NCBI GenBank assembly: GCA_025923195.1
Contig: JAICGJ010000010.1
Location: 1-64,000, forward strand
Reading direction: 5' to 3'
Source: Chryseolinea sp.
Lineage (GTDB): Bacteria; Bacteroidota; Bacteroidia; Cytophagales; Cyclobacteriaceae
DNA length: 64,000 bases
Positions 18,038-27,127 of this stretch are shown piece after piece (within the stretch, counting starts at the first letter, position 1; every line of letters begins with the position of its first letter). The notes under the pieces were generated by a model. It had not been told where the DNA came from and ran no database searches. It was given only the letters and a program-made list of their open reading frames with translations. The translations under genes and the position numbers were made by a program.

Positions 18038-19282
18038 TTATTCAAATTCCTTCCTTAAAATCCCCAAAACCCCTTCAATGGTCTCTTCCTCGAGGTCTGT
18101 TCTCCGAACCAACTCCTCTTTTGAGAGCGCCAATACGCTTTTGGCAGTATCAAGCCCAATTCGATTAAGTTCATCAATAACCCAACCTTCAATCTCATCA
18201 GAAAATTCATTCAGGTCGACATCTTCCTCGGCTTGACCTTCAGCCAGTTCGCGGAATACATCGATTTCGTATCCAACCAACCGGCTCGCTAATTTGATAT
18301 TCAATCCTCCCTTACCAATCGCAAGTGATACTTGGTCGGGTTTGAGATAAACCGAAACTCGTCCGTTGTCTTTGTCGATCTTGATTGAACCTATCTTAGC
18401 AGGACTCAGAGCCCGCTGAATGTACAACTCCAGATTTTCCGTGTAATTGATCACATCGATATTTTCATTCTGCAATTCTCTCACAATCGCGTGAATACGG
18501 GATCCCTTCATACCTACACACGCACCAACCGGGTCAATGCGATCATCGTATGACTCAACAGCAACTTTCGCCCGTTCGCCTGGTTCCCGCACGACCTTCT
18601 TAATAGTAATTAAACCATCATAAACTTCAGGAACTTCTTGTTCGAAAAGTCTCTCAAGAAACACAGGAGAGGTTCTCGACAGAATGATCTTAGGATTTCC
18701 ATTCACCATATCAACTTTGTGAACAATAGCCCTCACGTTTTCACCTTTGCGATATCGGTCCTTCGGGATTTGTTCATTCCTTGGTATAGACACTTCGTTG
18801 CCCTCTGCATCTGTTAAAAGTACCTCACGACTCAACACCTGGTAAACCTCTCCCGAAATAATTTCGCCAACGATATCCTTATATTTTTGGAACAGAATAT
18901 CTTTTTCCAGATCCTTCACTTTTTGGATAAGCGTCTGCCTCGCCGTCGTTACTGCCCTTCTGCCAAAGTCGTCGATAAAAATCTGTTCTGATACCTCTTC
19001 GCCCACTTCAAAATCCGGTTCAATTTTATGCGCCTCAGACAAGCTGATCTTATCAAAATCCCAAATGTCTTCCGAGTCATCATCAACAATTTCCCTGAAG
19101 CGATAAATTTCCAGATCGCCTTTGTCGGAATTTACGATGATGTCAAATTTTTCGTCCGATCCAAACTTCTTCTTTATCATGTTCCTAAAAACATCCTCCA
19201 GGATCCGGATCATTGTTGGCCTGTCAATGTTTTTTTGTTTTGCGAATTCAGCAAATGACTGGATTAATTCATGTGCATCCAT
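18038..19282 (-). CDS. nusA: Transcription termination/antitermination factor NusA
   Basis: RNA polymerase-binding elongation factor. 414 aa: N-terminal polymerase-binding domain (1-125), S1 domain (about 130-200, GEIISGEVYQVLSREVLLTD), two KH domains (KH1 near 235-280 with GACVGMKGSRI; KH2 near 305-345 with LAIGKGGLNIKLASRL), and a short C-terminal helix-hairpin-like segment from about 365. It lacks the pair of acidic repeats found in gamma-proteobacterial NusA, normal for this phylum. Middle gene of rimP-nusA-infB, nine bases after the rimP stop; a gap of about 100 bases separates it from infB. Confidence 0.97.
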   Translation of the reverse strand: MDAHELIQSFAEFAKQKNIDRPTMIRILEDVFRNMIKKKFGSDEKFDIIVNSDKGDLEIYRFREIVDDDSEDIWDFDKISLSEAHKIEPDFEVGEEVSEQIFIDDFGRRAVTTARQTLIQKVKDLEKDILFQKYKDIVGEIISGEVYQVLSREVLLTDAEGNEVSIPRNEQIPKDRYRKGENVRAIVHKVDMVNGNPKIILSRTSPVFLERLFEQEVPEVYDGLITIKKVVREPGERAKVAVESYDDRIDPVGACVGMKGSRIHAIVRELQNENIDVINYTENLELYIQRALSPAKIGSIKIDKDNGRVSVYLKPDQVSLAIGKGGLNIKLASRLVGYEIDVFRELAEGQAEEDVDLNEFSDEIEGWVIDELNRIGLDTAKSVLALSKEELVRRTDLEEETIEGVLGILRKEFE

Positions 19283-19291
19283 GGTTATATT

Positions 19292-19756
19292 CTATTTGAA
19301 ACTTATTAACACGTACGTCTTCTGGATCTGCGAAAATGGTATCTCGGTAATTTTGAGTTCCTTGTGCTTGCTATTACCAATTTCCTGCTCGATCGTTACT
19401 ATTTCATCCGTTACCCTTGTCAGTCTACCCTCGATTACCTGCTGCTCCCGCACTATTTTGACTGTACGGCCGATATTTTTATAATATTGACGCCTAAGCT
19501 TCAATGGCTGGTCCAATCCGGGTGTTGAAACTTCAAGCATATAGCTACCGGTAAATAATGGCGTCTCATCAAAAGCTTTGGAAAGCTCCCTGCTCAGATT
19601 AGCGCAGTCATCGATTGTAACGCCTTTATCGCTATCAATAACGACGAGGACTTTTTGCGGACCTTTTTGGCCCTTGACAATTACATCAACAAGAAACTGA
19701 CTTGAATCAGTTAGTTTTGTCGTAATTATATTCGTTAAATCTTCAATAATCCCCAT
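19292..19756 (-). CDS. rimP: Ribosome maturation factor RimP
   Basis: 30S assembly factor, 154 aa. Family patterns: DVIVKGQKGPQKVLVVIDSDKGVTIDDCANLSREL and the signature GSYMLEVSTPGLDQPLK, followed by an SH3-like C-terminal domain. First gene of the rimP-nusA-infB operon, with its own promoter at 19822-19852 and a leader hairpin that ends four bases before the start codon. Cytoplasmic. The start MGIIEDLT is set by the hairpin and by family length. Confidence 0.96.
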   Translation of the reverse strand: MGIIEDLTNIITTKLTDSSQFLVDVIVKGQKGPQKVLVVIDSDKGVTIDDCANLSRELSKAFDETPLFTGSYMLEVSTPGLDQPLKLRRQYYKNIGRTVKIVREQQVIEGRLTRVTDEIVTIEQEIGNSKHKELKITEIPFSQIQKTYVLISFK

Positions 19757-19760
19757 TTAA

Positions 19761-19786
19761 AAGTCCCATAAACAAAAAGGGGACTT
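19761..19786 (-). promoter_or_regulatory. Leader hairpin just before rimP
   Basis: AAGTCCC (19761-19767) pairs with GGGACTT (19780-19786) over a 12-base loop. In the mRNA the 3' arm ends four bases before the rimP AUG, so the stem would occupy the ribosome-binding region of a leader of about 59 nt. This could be translational control of the operon or an inert structure. Confidence 0.45.
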
Positions 19787-19821
19787 GCCGCCCCCTGCAT
19801 AGAATTATTCAGAAACTTTCG

Positions 19822-19852
19822 CAAAAGTATACCTTTTTTAGTTTTCCTCAAA
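19822..19852 (-). promoter_or_regulatory. Promoter of rimP-nusA-infB
   Basis: Read on the minus strand: TTTG (19852-19849), 19 bases, TACTTTTG (19829-19822). This is an exact match to the Bacteroidota primary sigma consensus TTTG-N19..21-TAnnTTTG. The transcript would start near 19815. It separates the operon from the rfbA gene upstream, which runs in the same direction. Confidence 0.75.
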
Positions 19853-19876
19853 AACGAAGCTGAAATTGTTGAGGTA

Positions 19877-20740
19877 TTAAATGTACTTGGGCAGATTTTT
19901 GAGATAAACCCCATAACCGCTCTTTTCGAGCGGTTTTGCCAGGGTAAGGAGTTGGTCTTTAGAAATAAATCCCTTTCGGAAGGCAACTTCTTCAATACAT
20001 CCAATCTTTAGACCTTGGCGGTGCTCAATCACTTGCACAAAATTCGCTGCATCCATAAGAGAATCGAATGTTCCTGTATCCAACCACGCGATACCCCTGC
20101 TCATCGGCGCAACTTTTAGTTTGCCACGCTTCAGGTATTCGATATTTACGGATGTTATCTCGAGTTCGCCCCGGGCGCTGGGCTTTAAATTCTTTGCTAT
20201 GGACACAACGTCATTATCGTAAAAATATAGCCCAGGTACCGCATAATTGGATTTGGGCTGCTCGGGCTTCTCTTCGATTGATAGAACATTATTGTTGTCG
20301 TCAAATTCAACGACACCGTACCGTTCGGGATCTAAGACATGGTATGCGAATACAACGCCACCGTCAGGATCAATATTCGACAACAGTTTTTGCAGCCCTG
20401 AACCGTGAAAAATATTGTCGCCCAGGATAAGGGCCACTTTTTCTTTACCTATAAAATCTTCCCCAATGATGAATGCTTGGGCCAGACCTTCTGGCTTCGG
20501 CTGAATGGCATATTCAAATGAACAGCCAAGATTTTTTCCGTCGCCTAGCAATTTTTGGAACATCGGCATATCGTGAGGCGTGGATATGATAAGGATTTCG
20601 CGGATGCCAGCCATCATGAGTACAGACAACGGATAATAGATCATCGGCTTATCATATAACGGCATAAGCTGTTTGCTTACTGCCAATGTTAACGGGTAAA
20701 GACGGGTTCCTGAACCACCCGCGAGGATAATACCTTTCAT
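19877..20740 (-). CDS. rfbA: Glucose-1-phosphate thymidylyltransferase
   Basis: Makes dTDP-glucose from dTTP and glucose-1-phosphate, the first step of dTDP-deoxysugar synthesis. A 287-aa protein with the nucleotidyltransferase signature [18 protein letters not shown] (8-25), [23 protein letters not shown], and GVVEFD with [20 protein letters not shown]. Short RmlA form of normal length. Last gene of ugd-uxs-rfbB-rfbA, 25 bases after rfbB. The later genes rfbC and rfbD are not in the window, so the end product is unknown. Confidence 0.96.
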   Translation of the reverse strand: MKGIILAGGSGTRLYPLTLAVSKQLMPLYDKPMIYYPLSVLMMAGIREILIISTPHDMPMFQKLLGDGKNLGCSFEYAIQPKPEGLAQAFIIGEDFIGKEKVALILGDNIFHGSGLQKLLSNIDPDGGVVFAYHVLDPERYGVVEFDDNNNVLSIEEKPEQPKSNYAVPGLYFYDNDVVSIAKNLKPSARGELEITSVNIEYLKRGKLKVAPMSRGIAWLDTGTFDSLMDAANFVQVIEHRQGLKIGCIEEVAFRKGFISKDQLLTLAKPLEKSGYGVYLKNLPKYI

Positions 20741-20765
20741 AGTGCGACCTTATTTGCCGGATACG

Positions 20766-21824
20766 CTACCGGCCATGATACATGGAAGTATAATATTGAA
20801 GATAGGCTCCAGAGGTGACGTTTCTAAGCCAGTCTTGGTTCGCTAAGAACCAGTCAATAGTTTTTTCTAAACCAACTTCGAAGGTGACTTCGGGCCGCCA
20901 GCCGGTCTCACCAATTAGCTTAGAAGGGTCTATTGCGTATCGCAAATCATGCCCGGCTCGATCCTTCACGTACGTAATCAGCTTCGCCGAAGTGCCATCT
21001 TCCCTCCCCAACTTCTGATCCATGAGATGGCAGAGAAAATTCACCAAATCAATATTCTTCCATTCGTTGTTGCCGCCGATGTTATAAATCTCTCCCTTTT
21101 TCCCTTTATGAAATATCATATCGATGGCCCTGGCGTGGTCCTCTACATATAGCCAGTCACGGATATTTTCACCTTTGCCATAGACGGGGAGCGGCTTGTT
21201 ATTCAGAATATTGTTTATCAAAAGCGGTATGAGTTTCTCAGGAAAATGGAACGGCCCATAATTATTTGAGCACCGGCTGATAATCGTTGGCGTTCCAAAA
21301 CTGTTGCTAAACGCGTTGACGAAATGATCACTGCTGGCCTTTGAAGCTGAGTAGGGTGACCGTGGATCGATCGGCGTATTTTCAGTAAAAAATTCTCCAT
21401 GCTCCGCCGTGCCGTACACTTCGTCGGTTGAGATATGGTAAAACAGTTTACCCTCATAGTTCTCGTGCCATAACGTGTGGGATACACGCAAAAGGTTCAG
21501 TGTCCCGATTATATTAGTCGCGGCAAATTCATTTGGATTATGAAGCGACCTGTCGACATGTGACTCCGCGGCCAGGTGTATTACCGAATCAATTTCATAC
21601 TTCTTGAAAGTGTCGTATAAAAACTCCACGTCTAGGATATCGCCTTTTTCAAAGGTATAGTTCGGCTTATCCTCAATATCCCGGAGGTTTTCGAGATTTC
21701 CGGCATAAGTCAGTTTGTCAAAATTGACAATGGAGTATCCTGGATATTTGTTAACAAACAGGCGTACGACATGCGATCCGATGAACCCAGCACCACCTGT
21801 GATTAGAATTTTTCGCGTTGACAT
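20766..21824 (-). CDS. rfbB: dTDP-glucose 4,6-dehydratase
   Basis: Converts dTDP-glucose to dTDP-4-keto-6-deoxyglucose. An extended SDR of 352 aa: NAD site TGGAGFIGSHV (9-19), HLAAESHVDRS, catalytic STDEVYG and YSASKASSDHFV (Tyr/Lys pair), and the family pattern NNYGPFHFPEKLIPL. Follows the UDP-glucuronate decarboxylase gene by nine bases and precedes rfbA, the enzyme that makes its substrate. Cytoplasmic. Confidence 0.96.
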   Translation of the reverse strand: MSTRKILITGGAGFIGSHVVRLFVNKYPGYSIVNFDKLTYAGNLENLRDIEDKPNYTFEKGDILDVEFLYDTFKKYEIDSVIHLAAESHVDRSLHNPNEFAATNIIGTLNLLRVSHTLWHENYEGKLFYHISTDEVYGTAEHGEFFTENTPIDPRSPYSASKASSDHFVNAFSNSFGTPTIISRCSNNYGPFHFPEKLIPLLINNILNNKPLPVYGKGENIRDWLYVEDHARAIDMIFHKGKKGEIYNIGGNNEWKNIDLVNFLCHLMDQKLGREDGTSAKLITYVKDRAGHDLRYAIDPSKLIGETGWRPEVTFEVGLEKTIDWFLANQDWLRNVTSGAYLQYYTSMYHGR

Positions 21825-21833
21825 GGAATCAGG

Positions 21834-22823
21834 TTAACGAATGTATTTTTCAAAATTCTTGTGATCGCGCTGATAAAGTACCTCTCGCGGCAGAGATTTG
21901 AAATATTCGTATGTGATTCTCAGACCTTCCGATCTGGATACTTTCGGTTCCCATCCCAATATTTTCCTTGCTTTTTCGATATTAGGTTGTCGCTGCTTTG
22001 GATCGTCCTGGGGCAAAGGCTTGTAGACCACCTTTTGTTTCGTCCCTGTGAGTTTTACAATTTCCTCAGCGAAATCACCTATGGTTATTTCGTTTGGATT
22101 TCCAATGTTCATAGGCAGATGGTAGTCAGACATCAGTAACCTGTAGATTCCTTCAACTTCATCATCCACATAACAAAATGAACGTGTTTGTGTTCCATCG
22201 CCGAAAACAGTGAGGTCCTCGCCTCGCAGTGCCTGTCCGATAAATGCCGGCAATACGCGCCCATCGTTTAGTCGCATTCTCGGACCATAGGTATTGAATA
22301 TTCTTATAATACGGGTCTCTAGCTTATGATAAGTATGATAAGCCATTGTGATTGCTTCCTGGAAACGTTTTGCCTCGTCATACACTCCGCGCGGTCCGAT
22401 TGGATTTACGTTGCCGTAGTATTCCTCCACTTGGGGATGCACAAGTGGGTCGCCATAAACTTCTGACGTTGAGGCAACCAATATCCTTGCTTTTTTTGCT
22501 CTGGCCAGCCCCAATAAGTTATGAGTGCCAAGGGAGCTGACCTTCAGCGTCTGAATTGGAATCTTAAGATAATCAATCGGACTTGCAGGGGACGCGAAGT
22601 GAAGTATGTAATGCAGTTCACCAGGTATATGGACGTAAGTTGATACATCCTGATGATAGAATTCAAAATTCGGGTCCTTGAACAAATGTTCGATGTTACG
22701 AAGATCTCCTGTTATAAGATTATCCATCGCAATAACGTGAAAACCTTCGCTGATAAATCGATCGCAAAGATGAGATCCAAGGAAGCCTGCGCCCCCCGTG
22801 ATGAGCACGCGTTTCTTAGCCAT
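21834..22823 (-). CDS. UDP-glucuronate decarboxylase (UDP-xylose synthase type SDR)
   Basis: Extended SDR of 329 aa: NAD site [11 protein letters not shown], catalytic Ser-Glu in STSEVYGDP and Tyr-Lys in YDEAKRF, with the family-specific stretch [15 protein letters not shown] and [18 protein letters not shown]. This is the pattern of UDP-xylose synthase, which turns UDP-glucuronate into UDP-xylose. Its start overlaps the end of ugd, whose product is UDP-glucuronate, by eight bases: two consecutive steps are translationally coupled. This supports the call strongly. Confidence 0.93.
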   Translation of the reverse strand: MAKKRVLITGGAGFLGSHLCDRFISEGFHVIAMDNLITGDLRNIEHLFKDPNFEFYHQDVSTYVHIPGELHYILHFASPASPIDYLKIPIQTLKVSSLGTHNLLGLARAKKARILVASTSEVYGDPLVHPQVEEYYGNVNPIGPRGVYDEAKRFQEAITMAYHTYHKLETRIIRIFNTYGPRMRLNDGRVLPAFIGQALRGEDLTVFGDGTQTRSFCYVDDEVEGIYRLLMSDYHLPMNIGNPNEITIGDFAEEIVKLTGTKQKVVYKPLPQDDPKQRQPNIEKARKILGWEPKVSRSEGLRITYEYFKSLPREVLYQRDHKNFEKYIR

Positions 22824-24129
22824 TGATGACCTCCCTTCCGATGCTGTAATACGAGTATCCCATTTCCTTCATGATCGTTAAGTCGTACAAGTTTCTTCCA
22901 TCAAAAATCACCTTATTCTTCATAATTCCCGAAAGCCGGTCAAAGTCAGGGGTGCGGAACTCCGGCCATTCTGTAGCAATGAAAATTGCATCGGCATCTT
23001 GCGCGGCATCATATGGTGTTTCACAATACTGCACTTTATCTCCAATAACCCGTCTCACATTTTCCATCCCTTCAGGATCGTGGACCTTAAGAACGGCACC
23101 TTCATTTAATAGTACCTCGATGTTATATAGCGCAGGTGCCTCACGGATATCATCGGTGTGTGGTTTGAATGCCAATCCCCAGATCGCAATTGTCTTACCT
23201 CTTAGATTGCCATTGAAATATCGCTTGATTCTTGGGATAAGCCTTGTCTTTTGAGTGTTATTGACATCCATGACCGCATTAAGGATCTTGAAATCATACT
23301 TGGCATCTTGTGAAGACTTGGCAAGCGCTTGTACGTCCTTAGGGAAGCAACTTCCGCCGTAGCCGATTCCTGGAAACAAAAACCTTTTCCCTATTCGACT
23401 GTCGGTTCCAACCCCTTTCCTCACGGAATCAACATCTGCACCCAGCAATTCGCACAGATTGGCGATCTCATTCATGAAGGTAATCTTTGTTGCTAGAAAG
23501 GAATTGGCTGCATACTTCGTAAGTTCAGCCGATCTATCATCCATAAAAATTATCGGGTTGCCCTGACGAACAAAGGGCGCGTAGAGGGATTCCATCACTT
23601 TGCGGGCCTCTGGAGAATTTGTACCGATCACAACCCGGTCAGGCTTCATAAAATCTTCTACTGCCACCCCTTCCCTTAAAAATTCCGGGTTGGACACAAC
23701 GTCAAAATCAACGGTAGCTTTCGCGGCGATTTTTGCCCTGACTTTTTCAGTCGTCCCGACGGGAACGGTACTCTTGTCAACTAAAACCGTATACTCTTTC
23801 AGTAAGGGCCCAAGATCTTCGGCTACTTTCAGAATATATTTTAGATCAGCTGAGCCATCTTCGCCCGGAGGTGTAGGCAAGGCCAGGAAAATTATCTTGG
23901 CATCTTTAATACCTTCTTCAAGGTTTGTTGTAAAAAAAAGTCTATGTTGTTTGACATTGCGTTCAAAAAGTTGCTCCAGTCCTGGTTCATAAATTGTAAT
24001 GATACCCTGCTGAAGTTTTTTAATCTTTTCTTTATCAATGTCCACACAGGTGACAGTATTTCCAGTTTCCGCGAAACAAGTTCCCGTGACTAACCCAACG
24101 TACCCAGTACCGATAACCGCTATTTTCAT
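22816..24129 (-). CDS. ugd: UDP-glucose 6-dehydrogenase
   Basis: Oxidises UDP-glucose to UDP-glucuronate in two NAD-dependent steps. 437 aa: NAD site [10 protein letters not shown] (8-17), [28 protein letters not shown], and the catalytic Cys261 in [10 protein letters not shown]. First gene of the four-gene nucleotide-sugar operon, divergent from the acyl-CoA dehydrogenase. No glycosyltransferases are in the window, so the final polysaccharide is unknown. Confidence 0.96.
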   Translation of the reverse strand: MKIAVIGTGYVGLVTGTCFAETGNTVTCVDIDKEKIKKLQQGIITIYEPGLEQLFERNVKQHRLFFTTNLEEGIKDAKIIFLALPTPPGEDGSADLKYILKVAEDLGPLLKEYTVLVDKSTVPVGTTEKVRAKIAAKATVDFDVVSNPEFLREGVAVEDFMKPDRVVIGTNSPEARKVMESLYAPFVRQGNPIIFMDDRSAELTKYAANSFLATKITFMNEIANLCELLGADVDSVRKGVGTDSRIGKRFLFPGIGYGGSCFPKDVQALAKSSQDAKYDFKILNAVMDVNNTQKTRLIPRIKRYFNGNLRGKTIAIWGLAFKPHTDDIREAPALYNIEVLLNEGAVLKVHDPEGMENVRRVIGDKVQYCETPYDAAQDADAIFIATEWPEFRTPDFDRLSGIMKNKVIFDGRNLYDLTIMKEMGYSYYSIGREVING

Positions 24130-24275
24130 GAAGCTAAATTTTTATTGAAGCGCCAAATTATAATTTTTCTTGTATCCTCAAACTGACCAAAAATGCGACT
24201 CAAAAAGATTTTCGTCATGCTAACATTCGTTTGTTAGTTCTTATAATGTTAATTTTGCCAATTCAAATCTTCCCA

Positions 24276-25418
24276 ATGTTAAGCTTTCAAGAGACAGATA
24301 ATCAAATAATGATCGCGCAAACGATAAAGGACTTTGGTGCGAAGGAGATGCGCCCATATATTATGGAGTGGGATGAAGCGCAGATATTTCCCATCGAGCT
24401 GTTTCGGAAAATGGGTGAATTAGGGCTGATGGGGATCATGGTTCCGGAAAAGTATAATGGATCAGGTTTTGGCTACCTGGAATACATCACTGCCCTAACT
24501 GAGATTTCTAAGATAGATGGATCTATAGGACTCTCAATGGCAGCCCATAATTCGTTGTGTACAAATCATATCTTGTTATTTGGAACGGATGAGCAGAAAG
24601 AGCATTATTTACCGAAACTCGCGACAGGTGAATGGATTGGTGCCTGGGGGCTTACAGAACCAAACACCGGTTCGGATTCTGCTAACATGCGTTCCACCGC
24701 CGTCCCAGACGGCGATCACTATGTGTTAAATGGTTCCAAGAATTTCATTACACATGGCAAATCCGGGCACGTGGCCGTAGTGATCGCCAGAACTGGCGAG
24801 TTAGGCGACTCCAAAGGCATGTCTGCATTTGTTGTAGAGAGAGGCACTGCTGGATTCTCGTCGGGCAAAAAGGAAAACAAGCTGGGAATGCGGGCGTCGG
24901 AAACTGCCGAGTTGATCTTCAACGACTGTCGCATACATAAATCTCAAATGCTCGGAAGCGTGGGCGATGGCTTTGTGCAGGCGATGAAGGTGCTCGAGGG
25001 AGGTCGCATCTCAATTGCATCATTAGGCTTGGGAATTGCAATCGGAGCCTACGAAGCAGCCTTGCAGTACTCCAAGGAGAGACATCAATTTAATCAACCC
25101 ATTTCGAAATTCCAGGGTATCGCATTCAAGCTAGCTGACATGGCAACCAAAATTGAAGCCGCAAAGCTTCTTACGTTGCGAGCGGGAGATCTAAAGAATA
25201 AAGGATTCGATGTGAGGAAGGAATCAGCGATGGCTAAGCTCTATGCTTCCGAGATTGCTGTTGAAGTCGCCACGGAAGGGGTGCAGATATTTGGGGGCTA
25301 TGGATACACGAAAGACTTCCCAGCGGAAAAATATTTTCGTGACTCGAAGCTTTGCACAATCGGCGAAGGCACGTCCGAGATCCAAAAGCTCGTTATCTCA
25401 CGTGCAATTTTGAGATAA
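24276..25418 (+). CDS. Acyl-CoA dehydrogenase
   Basis: FAD-dependent oxidation of an acyl-CoA to the enoyl-CoA. About 380 aa from the ATG at 24276 (MLSFQETDNQIMIAQTIKDFG); the frame upstream from 24231 is hydrophobic and not family-like. Signatures: GAWGLTEPNTGSDSANM (FAD/substrate contacts), and QIFGGYGYTKDFPAEKYFRDSK with TIGEGTSEIQKLVISR, whose Glu is in the place of the catalytic base of short/medium-chain enzymes. A -7-like TAATTTTG lies at 24250-24257, but the nearest TTTG is only 16 bases before it. Chain-length preference cannot be read with certainty; short-chain or butyryl-type is likely. Confidence 0.93.
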   Translation: MLSFQETDNQIMIAQTIKDFGAKEMRPYIMEWDEAQIFPIELFRKMGELGLMGIMVPEKYNGSGFGYLEYITALTEISKIDGSIGLSMAAHNSLCTNHILLFGTDEQKEHYLPKLATGEWIGAWGLTEPNTGSDSANMRSTAVPDGDHYVLNGSKNFITHGKSGHVAVVIARTGELGDSKGMSAFVVERGTAGFSSGKKENKLGMRASETAELIFNDCRIHKSQMLGSVGDGFVQAMKVLEGGRISIASLGLGIAIGAYEAALQYSKERHQFNQPISKFQGIAFKLADMATKIEAAKLLTLRAGDLKNKGFDVRKESAMAKLYASEIAVEVATEGVQIFGGYGYTKDFPAEKYFRDSKLCTIGEGTSEIQKLVISRAILR

Positions 25419-25420
25419 AT

Positions 25421-25453
25421 TTTGGATTAATAGGCCAATTTAAGCTATATTTG
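25421..25453 (+). promoter_or_regulatory. Promoter of rpsU
   Basis: TTTG (25421-25424), 21 bases, TATATTTG (25446-25453): a full match to the Bacteroidota promoter consensus. It begins three bases after the acyl-CoA dehydrogenase stop; the transcript would start near 25460, giving a very short leader before the rpsU ATG at 25473. Confidence 0.8.
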
Positions 25454-25472
25454 CACCCCATAAATAATAAAT

Positions 25473-25670
25473 ATGTTAATTGTTAACGTAAAAGAGAACG
25501 AATCAATCGACAAAGCCCTGAAACGCTTTAAGAAGAAATTTGAAAAAACGGGAGTTTTGAAGGAACTGCGTGCACGGACGGCGTTCGAAAAGCCATCTGT
25601 TACCCGCAGAAGCGAGATCATCCGGGCAGCTTACCGTGAACAGCAAAAGCTGAAAGAAAACAACTCGTAA
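25473..25670 (+). CDS. rpsU: 30S ribosomal protein S21
   Basis: Small-subunit protein bS21, 65 aa, very basic. Family pattern: [22 protein letters not shown] and the [10 protein letters not shown] region, normal for Bacteroidota. It has its own promoter and a strong terminator (25725-25764), so it forms a separate transcript upstream of xerC and hpf. Confidence 0.97.
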   Translation: MLIVNVKENESIDKALKRFKKKFEKTGVLKELRARTAFEKPSVTRRSEIIRAAYREQQKLKENNS

Positions 25671-25705
25671 TTCAGAACCTTCCCCGTGGATTGCCTGAGG
25701 AAAAG

Positions 25706-25725
25706 TTATCCACATGTTATACACA
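25706..25725 (+). promoter_or_regulatory. Two tandem DnaA-box consensus sites
   Basis: TTATCCACA (25706-25714) and TTATACACA (25717-25725), same orientation, two bases apart. Both match TTATNCACA exactly. They lie between the rpsU stop and its terminator; the second ends on the first base of the terminator stem. DnaA binding is inferred from the consensus only. Confidence 0.55.
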
Positions 25726-25764
25726 TATCCCCTTTAGGCCTTTCTTAAAGGGGATATTTTTTTT
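25725..25764 (+). terminator. Intrinsic terminator after rpsU
   Basis: A perfect 12-bp stem: ATATCCCCTTTA (25725-25736) with TAAAGGGGATAT (25746-25757) over a nine-base loop, followed by a run of eight T. Strong canonical terminator between rpsU and xerC. Confidence 0.92.
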
Positions 25765-25796
25765 ACATTGCTATACGGACAGATGGCTTGCGTAGC

Positions 25797-26675
25797 ATGA
25801 TTGATTCCTTCCTGAGATATCTTGAATTTGAAAAACGCTTAAGCCGTCACACGGTACAGGCATACAAAACAGACCTTCAGCAATTCAGCAGTTATATTCT
25901 CGAAACATTTGCAGAATCCAGGCCCGAAGCTGCTGATTATGGCATAGTGAGGTCGTGGATAATCTACCTCGTAGAGTCAGGTAGGGATGCCTTATCTGTC
26001 AACCGTAAAATCGCATGCCTACGGTCGTTCTACAAATTTCTCGTTAAGCAGGAATGGATAGTAAAGGATCCAATGATGAAAATCAAAGTACTGAAAACGA
26101 AAAAGCCACTTCCAAGCTTTATTAAAGAACACGACATGGCGAGCTTGCTTGATAATGCTACGAGCGATGCCAGTTTTAAGTCTGTGAGAGACATGCTTGT
26201 GTTAGAGCTTTTTTATGCAACGGGGATTCGGTTGTCGGAGTTGTTAACCCTCAAGGAAGGAGACATAAATCTCAGAAATCAAACATTGAGAGTCTTGGGC
26301 AAGCGAAACAAGGAGCGGATTGTTCCTTTCACTAAAAGCCTTGTGGCCCTTATGAGGGACTATATCGTCAGAAGGAATCGAGAAGTTACCGTAGGGCAGC
26401 ATGGTTTATTCTTTGTTACAGAGAACGGAGACCCATGCTATCCAATGCTTATCTATAGAACGATAAAAACCCATTTGAAAAACATACCAACTGAAAAACA
26501 AAGTCCACATGTTCTTCGTCACACTTATGCTACCCATTTATTGAACAACGGTGCTGAGATCAACGCTGTGAAAGACCTTCTTGGACACAGCAGTCTCGCG
26601 GCGACCCAGGTATACACACATAACTCTATAGAAAAATTAAAAAAAGTCTTTGACCAGGCCCATCCGAAAGCCTGA
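25797..26675 (+). CDS. xerC: XerC/XerD-type tyrosine recombinase
   Basis: Site-specific recombinase that resolves chromosome dimers. 292 aa from the ATG at 25797 (MIDSFLRYLEFEKRLS); an in-frame TTG at 25788 is less likely. N-terminal SAM-like core-binding domain (1-90), then the catalytic domain with the full set: Arg145 (ATGIRLSEL), Lys169, His238 and Arg241 (HVLRHTYATHLL), His264 (LLGHSSL) and nucleophile Tyr273 (VYTHNS). It is in a housekeeping context (rpsU before, hpf after), as usual in this phylum, so it is the cellular Xer enzyme and not an integrase of a mobile element. Confidence 0.94.
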   Translation: MIDSFLRYLEFEKRLSRHTVQAYKTDLQQFSSYILETFAESRPEAADYGIVRSWIIYLVESGRDALSVNRKIACLRSFYKFLVKQEWIVKDPMMKIKVLKTKKPLPSFIKEHDMASLLDNATSDASFKSVRDMLVLELFYATGIRLSELLTLKEGDINLRNQTLRVLGKRNKERIVPFTKSLVALMRDYIVRRNREVTVGQHGLFFVTENGDPCYPMLIYRTIKTHLKNIPTEKQSPHVLRHTYATHLLNNGAEINAVKDLLGHSSLAATQVYTHNSIEKLKKVFDQAHPKA

Positions 26676-26776
26676 ACGTGTTTTCAATCTAAACTTTTGC
26701 TGCATGACGAAATAACTACCCATTAGCACAACCAGCTGCCAAGTTTTTTATTTGTTTAACTTAAATTTTTACGATT

Positions 26777-27079
26777 ATGAAGGTACAAGTGCATTCCATT
26801 CACTTTGATGCAGACACAAAACTGATTTCGTTTATTCAAAAGAAACTTGATAAACTTGAGACGTTTTACGATAGAATGGTTGACGGTGAAGTGTTCTTGC
26901 GGTTAAATAATGAAGGAATTGAAAATAAGACGGTAGAGATTAAAGTACGAGTACCTGGCAACCAGCTATTCGCCACCGAAAAGGCAAAGTCGTTCGAAGC
27001 GGCAACGGATCTTGCAGCAGACGCTCTGCGCATGCAGCTGAAAAAGTTCAAGACTAGGATACGAAACGGTAGGTCGTGA
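26777..27079 (+). CDS. hpf: Ribosome hibernation-promoting factor (short HPF/RaiA family)
   Basis: Binds the 30S decoding region in starved cells. A 100-aa short form with the S30AE patterns MKVQVHSIHFDADTKLISFI, KKLDKLETFYDRMVDGEVFLR and the basic C-terminal helix ADALRMQLKKFKTRI. Without the C-terminal dimerisation domain of long HPF. Located 101 bases after xerC and followed by a strong bidirectional terminator. Confidence 0.94.
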   Translation: MKVQVHSIHFDADTKLISFIQKKLDKLETFYDRMVDGEVFLRLNNEGIENKTVEIKVRVPGNQLFATEKAKSFEAATDLAADALRMQLKKFKTRIRNGRS

Positions 27080-27098
27080 CAATAACATCACTTTCAAG

Positions 27099-27126
27099 AA
27101 AAAGGGCTCCGAGAGAGCCCTTTTTT
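27099..27126. terminator. Bidirectional intrinsic terminator between hpf and metK
   Basis: GGGCTC (27104-27109) pairs with GAGCCC (27115-27120), with A runs before and T runs after, so the structure can stop transcription of hpf (plus) and of metK (minus), which converge here. Confidence 0.88.
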
Positions 27127-27127
27127 C

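Noticed and set aside
24230-24257. TTTG and TAATTTTG before the acyl-CoA dehydrogenase gene
   Set aside because: Spacing is only 16 bases, outside the known range; kept as a remark in the gene entry only.
25797-26675. Tyrosine recombinase as integrase of a mobile element
   Set aside because: It lies between rpsU and hpf with no attachment repeats or cargo; it is the housekeeping Xer enzyme.
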